A stretch of DNA of 64,000 nt from Lithospermum erythrorhizon (taxonomy: Eukaryota; Streptophyta; Magnoliopsida; Boraginales; Boraginaceae), in assembly GCA_019722365.1 (NCBI GenBank), contig JADFUC010000856.1, forward strand, positions 1 to 64,000. Direction: 5' to 3'. The notes beneath the pieces were generated by a model, which saw only the letters and a program-made list of their open reading frames with translations, did no database searches and was not told the DNA's origin. The translations under genes and the position numbers were made by a program. Positions 36,081 to 46,016 of this stretch are shown here, piece after piece (positions within the stretch are counted from its first letter, which is position 1; each line of letters opens with the position of its first letter).

Positions 36081-38998
36081 TATACTTGGTATAAGTACGG
36101 TGAATCTGTGCTCGACTTTCTTTATGCGTTAATAGGTGTTGGCCTTATACTTAAATTTATAAAAGTGCGGTGAGATCTATTAACTTTTGCTATGTGCGTT
36201 GTCGGTGTTGTACTATCTTGATTATAAGTGCGGTGAGATCTGTTGGACTCACGAGTCAAATGCGCCTTGTTTAATGATGAGCAAGCGTTGATTTCTTATC
36301 CCAACATATGTGCTTAAGTGATTTAATTCATAGGTATGTTAGAAGGTGCTTGTCGGACGCAAAGTTGACATTGATATCAAACAAGCCTGATATCAGGCAT
36401 TGAGACAATGAAGAAATGTAGAAATGAGCTTGAGGTGATTTTGCGATGCCAAAATAAGGTATGGTGAGATAGAAGAAGAATCAACCATACAAAGCTTAGT
36501 GAAGAATATGGCGATGAAGAAGAAGATCGTTCAATACACCGGTCATCAAGGACCAAGAAGAAAAGTTCGCAGAGAAAGAATCGAATCGGAAGAGGCCAGT
36601 CTTTGGATGCAAGCCAAAGATTAGGTAAAGTTATGGCTTGAATCTTCTTTCTCTTTCTTGATCTTGATTGAAGTTAACTTATTTGGGAGATATTTTAGTC
36701 GTTTTTGACTAAAGATCTTAACTTGCCGTTTCAATATTTTTAAAATGTTTGTCAAAAGAAAATATTTTAAAAATCTTAATATTAATATAAAACTGGGGTT
36801 TGAATTCATTTTATTAAAGGGTTTAAAAAAGAGCTTTCAATAGCTTTTTAGTCGTCTAAATCGAACTATATGAAGCGAAATCTGATTTTAAGTTTGCCAA
36901 AAGCTTCATCAGGGGGCCAATGATCACGAAGCGTTTTTTCTTGTTTTCTCTGTTTAGACCCCATCGAGACCTAGGCTCTCGATGAGGTCTCGATAGTGTC
37001 GAAGCTTAACGTTTTGTCGTTTAACTCCATTTTCTACTTCCGCTTTAAATGCAGATCTTCAAACTCTTTCCCAACTTTCCCCGAACAATTCTAAATGTTT
37101 TTATACTCATTTCTCATCTTTAAAACAAAATCTACCAAGCATGAGTTTTAATTGTGATTTATCAAAGAGAGTGAGTTTGGTTTGTCTTAAACTTTGAAAT
37201 GAGAAATGAAGCCAAAAGAAGCGTTAGTGTTTGATGAAATGCTCGAATAGGGGAGTTCAAGAGCTTCAAAAGTCTTATCTACTCAACAAGGAGTTGAGCA
37301 AGCTGATGTATTATCATACTCAATGTAAGGAGTTATAAATTGTGTCAAAATTGTAATCTGTTAGCCTTTCGTTGAGCATTAGATTGGGATAAAACAACAA
37401 TCTACATTCATAAAGGAATGTCCCGTTAAGTTAGGATTTGTTCTTCATACTAGAGCGAGGGTCGAGGTGTTGTGAGACACACTCAGTAGGAATCAGTAGA
37501 TTGCCATAGTGTTGAGGGGTAGTGCTCAAGCGATAGGACATAGAGTGCTCGAGGGTAGAGGTGCGTCTCGGAGCTTGATTGGTTAATCCTAGGGTGTGCA
37601 TCCTTGGGTTCTTAGTGGTGTACTAGGGAGTTAGGGCTAAGAGATGGGGAAATGCAGGTTGAGGCTTGGGTTCCTAACGAGGAGTTGAGTTGGAAATCCT
37701 TAGGGTGATTCCTTGGGTTGCTTAGTGGTGTGTGCCGAGAAGTTATGGTAGAGTTGTAAGTTGGTTTGAGCTTCACCCGACATTTGAGCGCCATCTAGTG
37801 GATTCTAGTGAAAGCCCCCTGAGGGCCTTGGGTCGAGGATGTAGATTAAGCGAACCTCGTAGAAAACACCGTGTCGAGTTTGCATCTTCTTTCCACACAC
37901 TCTTTCTTTATTACTTGTATTATATATACTAGAATTGCTAGGATCGATTATATGCTAGTTTATACGCTTATTAGCAGATATGTCGGCATATAATTGAATT
38001 ATTGTGTTAAGTGATATGTCCAAGTTTAATCGAGAGCTAAAATAGGAAGATATCCTATGTTGATCTTAATTGATATTCATGATTAGGATAGTTTGATTTG
38101 TCAATGAAACTTGAATTGTTATATTCGCGCGTCAATCATAATTAAACTTGCTATCAAGAATATCTTAAAACTCACCCCTGAGTATATACATGTATTGAAT
38201 TGTGGTATGCTTAATAGATTGCTAGAAGTTGATCCCGATAGCCATGAATGGACTTAATCGTATTATGCATGAATATGAGCTTAATGTTAATATTGATCAA
38301 AATGAGTTTTGGATGTTTTTGTGCACATAATGATTACTAGTCGTTTTATTGTTTCATCTTTATCTAGCATTCATTTGAGGTGTTAATACTACTTTAGTCT
38401 ATTCCGCGTTTGTTTACAAATTGCTAAAGTTATGTGCGGTGAAACAGATTAAAGTTTGTATAAATTGGCGGTCAACGACCTCTTAGTCTTATTCACCCCC
38501 CTCCCCAGGGCGTCATATAGGCTAACAAGATCTATTATCGGCTTTGCTATGTGCATTGTCGGTGTTGGCACTTGTCTTCGGTATAAGTGTAGTGAGATCT
38601 ATTATGACTTTGCTATGTGCATTTTAGGTGTTGGCACTTTATAACGGTATAGAATGCGTTGATATCTATTATCACTTTGCTGTAATGCATTATCGGTGTT
38701 GGCCTTATGCCGGTATAAGTGCGGTGAGATCTATTATCGGCTTTCTTATGTGCATTGTCGGTGTTGGCCTTGTCTTGATTATAAGTGCGATTGAGATCTA
38801 TTATCAACTTGCTGTAATGCGTTAATCGGTGTTGGCCTTATACTTTGGTATAAGTGCAGTGTGAGATCTATTATCACTTTGCTATGTGCATTGTCGGTGT
38901 TGGCCTTATACTTTGGTATAAGTGCAGTGTGAGATCTATTATCACTTTGCTGTGTGCATTGTTGGTGTTGGCCTTATACTACGGTATAAGAGCGGTGT
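36081..38998 (+). repeat. ~65-bp minisatellite, split by a solo LTR
   Basis: About two units lie at 36081-36240 and seven at 38528-38998; the DNA between is an inserted LTR. The unit is 63-70 bp and reads AGATCTATTATCACTTTGCT, then (A/G)TGTGCATTGTCGGTGTTGG, then CCTTATACTTTGGTATAAGTGCAGTG. The last part holds an imperfect inverted repeat (CTTATAC and GTATAAG) able to form a short hairpin. The last complete units are the most alike, suggesting recent local duplication at that end. Confidence 0.92.
36241..38527 (+). mobile_element. Solo LTR (2.29 kb) of a Copia-type (SIRE-like) element
   Basis: It begins TGTTGGACTCAC and ends TAGGCTAACA, and is flanked on both sides by AGATC (36236-36240 and 38528-38532). 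Removing it restores a continuous minisatellite unit. Near its end it has TTCACCCCCCTCCCCAGGG, a motif I associate with the LTR end of SIRE-type Copia elements; that family assignment is inference. No internal coding region, primer-binding site or second LTR is present, as expected after LTR-LTR recombination. Confidence 0.85.
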
Positions 38999-41900
38999 TC
39001 TCGGTGGTTGGTCCGTACTGAGGTAGGCCAGTTGAGCATATGCGCGTTAGAGGTTGAGTATAGTTGTGGAAATATGAGTGATAGATGGTTTGATGACTAG
39101 AGTTATAGTCGTTGTTGAGTCTACGTGATTTTTATACGGGTGATGGTGTCTTTATTGAGGCTTTTGTATTATATCTTGACATGTTGTTTAAATTTTCTAT
39201 GGTGTTGTATGATCCGTTTTATGACTCATTTATTGGTTATGGATATCTTGATTATACTAGATGTTGCCATGATGAAATTATGTCGAATTAGGTTTCGGTT
39301 GATTATTGATAATATTATCAGATTTTTCTTGTGGATCTGAGTTGGTATAAATGGTTATCATCCTTTTTAAGGTTAAAAAGAAGTTGAGTTGGTTAATGGG
39401 TGAATAACTTTTGAATGAGAACCTTAGGTACATAAATTATAAACCGGCGCGTTCATATCTAATCTATAGATCATGTTGATGATATTTTATATCACAGGTG
39501 GAAAATTGGATTCAAGCGTGTTAGTATATAAGTTATGTTGCTCCACCGAGCGTTGATACCATTGAGGTGAATAAGTTCCGTAGACTAAATGAATAATTTG
39601 GTGAGATAATTCCGTACTTAAGTTATCTTGATTTAAGATATACGTTGTTCAGTTGTATTAAGATAATCTGATTTGGAGGATTCTTATAATAAATATTTGA
39701 ATGTCATTAGGAGGTGTATGACTATAGTGGGAGTAAGCGCTAAGGTGAAGCCCAAGATAAGTGGTTGAGTTATTATGCTTGAGTTATGAGATATTGAGAT
39801 ATATGTTTGAGTTGTTGTATGTTTGAGTTGTATATTATGTCGGAATTGGCTATACTCAAGAAATATAACAAATAGGTAAGAGTCTTGAATTATCATGTTT
39901 GTATAGTGGTAGGTTAATACGTAATATTTGTATTCACTCGACTTTTAGGCGACTCCCTATTTCCTAATAAATTGGAGGTGTGATGGTGGCAGAAGACCTC
40001 GACAGTCATGCTTGTATCTGCTTTTGGAGATTTGTAATTTGTATTTAATAATTATTGTTGTCTCGAGTTGTAAAAACAAGTTGTGTGATGTTGTATTTAT
40101 ATTGGCCACTTTTCGAGTTGTTGTAGTGTTGATTAGTTCGCTCGATGGATGAGTTGTATTATTTTTTATTATCGCGTTAAATGAAGTCATTTTATCGTTA
40201 TCCGTGGTTGGTGACTGTTTATTCGAGGGTTGATGGCGGTCCCGACCTCGAGGGGCCCACCTAGGGCAGTCGTTCTGATTTTGTTATCGAGCTGGGTTTA
40301 TGTTTCTTGGTATCTTGTGGTTGTAGTATTGCCTAGGTTTCAGGTTGTGAGTGTGTTGTTGTGTGAGTCGTTCTATGGTTTGGAGTCATTTCTTTTTTTA
40401 GAATCCGTTGGTAGGGGCGTCACTAAGAAGATTTCGTTGACTCGTGTACGAGGTCTTAAGAGACTACTTTGAATTTTGTGTTCTTGTGGTGTTAATTGAT
40501 TGAGATGTGTTATACTATGAGATGTGGAAGGTAGTATATTAATATAGCGTCGTTGAACTATATGTATATATTGAGATCATGCTTGGGTATAATATGGAAT
40601 GAAGCCACGATGGGTTGTTATATATATATATGAGGGGTTATATTGAAAGCAAAGACATGTTATAGTTTAGAATATGATGATGTGAAATATCGGAAATATT
40701 ATGAGATATTTGGGGAATTATAGATCTTTGGGAGGTGTCTTGGTAGTTGATGTGGTGGTAGAGTGATAATGGGACTGCATGGCGGGAGGTAATTAAGGAT
40801 AAGTTGTGATAATTACTATACGAGATACTCGAGGTGGAGTTGTAAAGAATATCAATAGGTTTATAAGTAAGGTTACTGGTTAACTAAGATCTGTGATTTT
40901 AAGGAAATGTGAAACGTGGGTTTGATCAGAAATGGGAAGTCAGGGTGGATACAAATCGGTGAATAAGAAAAAAGAGTTTTGAGTTCATCCGTTAATAATG
41001 TTTAAGTAAGAGTCGGTGGTTGAGTGGAGTTTATCTTTTGTGATAGTAATGATTATTCTTGAGGATGTAAACGTTGGGTTGAAACCTTTGGAGATGGGGT
41101 AATGGATGAATATGTTTGAGATTCACGGAGAGGCAGTTATATTGGGGAAGTTATTAAAAGGGATTCCCTAGTGTGGAATTTGAAGTTGTTGATAAGTTGG
41201 TGCAATTGGGTGAACTTAAGGGTATTAAAAGGTTAGTTGAGGAGGATTTTGGTGACATGTACTTATGGGATTAGCATTTGATCGTGGTGTAAGATGTGAT
41301 CTTTAAAACAATAAAGATTTAGTCTTGTATACTTGGAGTAATTGGGGATAAATAATATTGCGTGAAAATAATAAATAATACTGCGTTGTCTGTTGTGGAA
41401 TATGGACGTGAGAGGATAGGGAAGGAGTAAGTCAGCGTTGTAATAAGATGAAAATGGAAGTTTAATCTCGGTGAATGATAAAGAGATTGTGATTTGGGTT
41501 GAGGTGGAATATTTAGGTGATGAGTTGATAATGCATTTAGTAGTACGGAAAGGAGAATACGTCTTTCTTTGAATAATGAGTTAGTAGTGGATAAATGGAC
41601 TTATAATAGTGGAGAATTAACAGCACAGACTTATGGAGTTATAAGCTGTGGGGCTTAGTAATTGATAATGTTCATTGTGATTGAAGGAGTTGAATAGAAG
41701 TTTATTATAGGTTACGATTGAGGTATTATGAGAGGGTAAGCGAATAGGCCGATAAGACTAGAATGGGGTGTGAAGTGTTACGCCAAATTGCATGTTAGAT
41801 AAACCATAAGATTTACATTGAGGTATAAAAGTCGTAAGGACATAAATCGTGAAGTTAATGTTAGTTGTGGATGCAAGGTGAAATTGATTAACAAGCGTGT

Positions 41901-42179
41901 GATAGTGAAATTGGTGTTGGGGTTGTGAGTCTTAAAAGTAGTATGGGGGATTAGCGATAATTTTGAGGTGATATAAAAGTGTGAGTGTAAAGTTGGGGTG
42001 AAAGCGAAATGTAGATAAGACATGCAAATAAAGGTATTATGATACTATATAATAAGAAGTATTTGAAAGAGAGTTGTGGCGAGTTTAGTAAATGGGGGCA
42101 GAAATTTTATAAGGTGGAGTAAATTGTAATAAGCCGTTCGGAATGCTTAATATTACTGTAAGAATAGTGTAATGGTGCT
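38999..42179 (+). other. C-depleted repeat DNA, right part
   Basis: Continues the compositional style of 34.6-36.1 kb. For example, 41401-41520 has 41 G but only 5 C on the plus strand. Frames are short and carry no recognised domain on either strand. Probably the eroded body of one large retroelement, but I cannot name it. Confidence 0.45.
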
Positions 42180-42518
42180 GCCGACTAATGATGATGGAAG
42201 CAAACACACAAAACAATGATTATGAGGATGGTGATTGACGATTGGGTATGAAAACAGAGAAGAGAACAAAAAACAATTGACAATGGTGTTAGGCAAATTA
42301 TGACGACAGAGAAGAGAGAAAAAATAAAGTATGAAAAAAATTAAGCCCTAGCCTTTTGCTCTGATATACCATGTAGAATATTATTATGCTTCTATGGCCT
42401 TATTAATCGAAGGAAACGCAAAATTATATCTGATTACAGATAGCGCAATAGTATACTCACTACATAAGCGGGAAGATTTATCTTCTGGTATAATATATAT
42501 CATACAATATATCTAATA
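42180..42518 (-). mobile_element. Truncated LTR fragment with primer-binding site
   Basis: Read on the minus strand, an LTR of about 147 bp (42372-42518) starts TATTAGATATATTG (expected TGTTAG) and ends ATTCTACA. It is directly followed by TGGTATATCAGAGC, an initiator-Met tRNA primer-binding site with two extra bases. The second LTR was not found. The short LTR is compatible with a TRIM or a small Copia element. It abuts the Helitron relic, which it may have disrupted. Confidence 0.5.
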
Positions 42519-42524
42519 GTTTTG

Positions 42525-43548
42525 ACTTGGAATATGAGGTATTCACGTGGCCCATGCGTACTTGATTAGTAGTTGGAGAGTTATAGACACGTTGATCTAG
42601 ATTGACATCTTTTGATATGTGAAGATGTACATCTTGAATTGATGGTATGTCTTGTAACTTCCTAAATACTTTTTCATATTAATTTTTCTTCCATGATTTT
42701 CATGATCTTCTTCATAAGAGGTCTCGTAGCATTTCCATCTTTCATGATCTTCATGCGATTTTCTACTTCATTCACGGTATCATGAAAATATAATTGAAAG
42801 AAACGTGGTTCATTATCTGAAGGTATTAAACCAGGTAGATCATGATATCTTGGCTTTGAGCAGCGAAATGTAGCTTAACTTCTTTGAGGAAGAAGGTCTT
42901 TATGCAGATTGACAACAAAGCAAATAAATGAGAGCGATTGAATTGTAAACACGAATGTTTCGGAAGTCGCCGGCCGTCGATTGGCTTGTGAGAAGGTGGC
43001 TACAATTACTGGCTGGAACATTAGTTGCGTAACGATCCTACCATTGTCACAACAAAATGTAGGTGGTTCAAACTCAAACTTCATTGCTCCACAATGACTA
43101 CACATCTTCATGGGTTTCAGCACATGTAGTTCAGAACATGAAGGTTCATAAAATGATCCGCCTGATACATGTAATTCATCAATATTTATTGAAATTGATA
43201 AGTAAGAAAAAATCATATTTATTATTAAATAATAATAATGAATTGCAATAATTTGTGTAGTCTTGGCATAATATATGACGTACTATCAGTTTCATAAGCT
43301 TCCGATTGGGCTCTGAGGATCCACTTGATGCATTGACGTTTGTTAGTGGTAAACTTTTGGTTGTTTGGTTCACCATCGTGTAACTTTTCTTTCATTTTTC
43401 TGCTATTTATAGTTTCTTGAATTTTTTGTATTCGAATTATTTGATTATTTGCATACTTTTCTTTCATTTCCTTCAATTTTTTTGTCCTCGCCTCGGCTGT
43501 ATTAGTTTGTAAAAAATTAGTGTTAATATGTTGTTTATAAAATTTCAT
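42525..43548 (-). mobile_element. Helitron relic (Rep/helicase protein, N-terminal part)
   Basis: Minus-strand pieces match plant Helitron proteins in order. A Lys/Arg/Glu-rich N-terminal segment (43225-43548) precedes CSHCGAMKFEFEPPTFCC (about 43040-43100). Next comes QSLSFICFVVNLHKDLLP (family form SFTSLGVHIDKDL), then YDLPGLIPSDNEPRFFQLYF (about 42780-42850). Last is DIPSIQDVHLHISKDVNLDQ followed by RVYNSPTTNQV (about 42545-42640). The HUH replication-initiator motif and the helicase part are missing, and frames are interrupted. It ends at the truncated LTR fragment on its C-terminal side. Confidence 0.85.
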
Positions 43549-43599
43549 TTATGGACATTATATTCAATTCATCACTTTTATTAGATTTAGGAGAAAACA

Positions 43600-43823
43600 T
43601 TTTGCGCCAAAATTAACTTCTTTTGGAGAAGCCATTGCATTAGCTACTCTTTAAAATATTTAGCATATTAATCCCTTTTGGAAAAGTCATTGCATTAGAA
43701 TATGTATTGTAACGATTAGTTAAATGGCGTTGCATTAGCTCTACCTATTGCAACGGTCATGCCGGAAGATGTTGCATTAGATAATCTTCCAATGTTGCGT
43801 TAAATAAAAAATGTAGTATTGTG
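43600..43823. mobile_element. Possible CACTA transposon end
   Basis: Four copies of TTGCATTAG (about 43635, 43690, 43730 and 43772) precede AAAAAATGTAGTATTGTG at 43806-43823. Read in reverse, that is CACAATACTACATTTTTT, close to the usual CACTACTACAAAAA terminus. Subterminal repeats plus such an end are characteristic of CACTA elements. The other end was not found. Confidence 0.4.
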
Positions 43824-44015
43824 TAAACGTCTTTTTTTAAATTGAAAGAAAAAGAATATTTCTAGACATTGAGCCGAGTTTTCAACAACAATGTGATTAA
43901 TTGCACACAACATTTCCTTCATGATGAACATAGGTACTAGGTAGTACATATATAATCTCCAGAGACAGCAATACATTTAACAAATGACTTATGAAACATG
44001 ATACATATTAGATTA

Positions 44016-45179
44016 CTAGTTCAATTTGCGGCAGTTCTTTCTGATTTCTCCATGATTACCAGTAAGAGGACTAATTGACCCCATTTTGATCATAGACTTA
44101 GCAAACTGTTGGAAGAAAAGTGCTTCATCTGATGCATAGTTTTTCACAATATCCATCGTTTTTCGAACATTCCCAGTCAGAAGAACTTCATCCGAGTTCA
44201 GAAGACCTTTTCCCAACATCAAGAGCTTAAAGTACGTGTTGTCGAATCTTCTCGGGGAGAAATCCAAGGGGGAGATGTTATTGTCACCACCAGCTTGAGG
44301 GCATGTAGTTTTCAAGTTGGTGTAGAAAGATTTCTCCAAAGTTATATCAGGCTGGTTGTTTCCATTTTGGTTGTATAATCTTTGCCTAAATGTCACACAT
44401 CTAGCCACCCCAATAGTATGTGCCCCTGCAACATCATTATCATTGTTTACTATGATTTATCAGTTTGTTAAAATCAGATCAAAGAGGGAAAGGATGAAAA
44501 ACAAACACACCAGACAGAGCAACTAGATCTTCTTCGTTGAGGCCTTTGCGCTTGAATGATGTTGTAAGGCCTTGGATGGTTGCGTTTGGTTTAGGAATGT
44601 CATTGTTTGCTTTACTAATACTGGCTGTCTTGGAGTCCCTCCTTCCTAGTGCCACTTCCCAATGAGGTCCACCACTTAGTAAAGTGGAATCGCGAGCAGC
44701 CAGCGCTAAGATGTCCGCACAGGAAACTGTATGAGGACAAACTTGCTCTAGTTTATCCTTGATCTCATCAATCACCTCGAATCCTCTTAGGGAGTTCTTG
44801 TTTGGCCCTGCATTTTTCTCGCTGGATATTGTTGAGCTATTGTCTAATAATATTGATGCATCACAACCCTGCATTTTAATCGATTAGTGTTTTACTATCA
44901 CAAACTGTGTTGTTTAATGAAAATCTAAGAATTTATTTTGCTGAAACGTACCTGAACGAAGCAGTCATGAAAGTGCAGCCTAAGCAAAGATGCAGCCATC
45001 CTAGGATCATTCGATATGGCTTTCTCGAGGACAGACATGACAATGTCGTTGGCTTGTGGACACGAGAATAAGTAGTATTCTGGGAAGAGTCCAGAATATG
45101 AACCTGGGAAGGCACTGGAAAATGGAACAGAGAATAAAGCCATTCCTATAAGAATGCAAAACAATTTGATTGAAGCCAT
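44016..45179 (-). CDS. Class III (secretory) peroxidase
   Basis: Oxidises phenolics and other donors with H2O2 in the apoplast or vacuole. Three exons in transcript order (44952-45179, 44511-44868 and 44016-44425) give 331 residues, the usual length. An N-terminal signal peptide (about residues 1-23, ending FSSA) is followed by the distal haem motif RLHFHDCF with catalytic Arg67 and His71, the calcium-site and disulfide segment GCDASILLD, VSCADILALAARDS, the LGRRDS motif, and the proximal haem motif SGAHTIGVARC with His198. Class III genes usually have three introns; the second, normally near LGRRDS, is absent here. No stop or frameshift was seen. A direct-orientation broken copy lies 13 kb to the left. 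Substrate and exact group cannot be told from sequence. Confidence 0.95.
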
Positions 45180-46016
45180 AATGGACTAAAAACTAGAGCA
45201 AAGAGGGTTAGTATTATGAGACTTCTTGATGGCCTTAGATTTCAATGGCTGGATATATATATAGGAGATGTTCCCAAGCTAATCTGATTAAACCAACCAC
45301 TATCTTACCAGATCCACACAAGATTACTTGTATTGTTTTAGATGATCATGTGAGCTTGTAGAGGGGAATCAACCTAGTTTTGGTTTCAGTTTCACCTGCT
45401 CCATGGAATCATGTCATCAGAAGATGCAAAGGTCAATGTTCACATTTGAAGCCGATTTTAGTATCTTGGCATTTAGCAGTAAGTACTTAGTTTGTTCTAC
45501 TGAACCAACATGGTAAAACTAGTGCATTCTACTTTGAGTAGTGCATCTTATAGTAGTTGAAATATACATGAGCCTAGGCAAATAGAAGACAATATTCCAC
45601 ACATATATCAGAAAGCAGAAACATTAATTTCTCTATGCTCATAATACATACAATTCAAAAGTAGATCGACTATTTGTTCGGAAAAAAAATGCCCAATTAA
45701 ATTTGGAGAGTACTTCTATATGTATATATCTCACCCTGACCTTGTATGTACACTTCGACAGCGGGTTCATGTTCCATGCTCCTAATCGTGCTTTCTTGAA
45801 GAGGGGAACATATTTGACAAAGAAACCAACTTTACATATCCATTTACAAAAAAATTCTGGAAAATCTTCATTCATGAATCCTAGACTAGAAACAGTGAGC
45901 CAATTCTTCATGTTCTTCTACTGTTTCTATATGATCAAGAAAAGCCTCTTTCGCCTTAGAAGGAGAAGTTCTCTAGAAAATAACCCCAAGTTGATAATTG
46001 TATCTAAGTCAATTAT
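45180..46016. other. Peroxidase promoter and PPR 3' flank
   Basis: No gene is supported. The right-hand part is the 3' flank of the PPR gene; the left-hand part is the peroxidase promoter. Confidence 0.45.
45252..45264 (-). promoter_or_regulatory. TATA box of the peroxidase gene
   Basis: A TATATATATATA run about 75 bp upstream of the start codon on the minus strand, at a suitable distance for a short 5' UTR. Confidence 0.6.

Noticed and set aside
36081..38998. CRISPR-like or centromeric array
   Set aside because: The unit is a plain tandem repeat without spacers, only about nine copies, in plant nuclear DNA beside retroelements.
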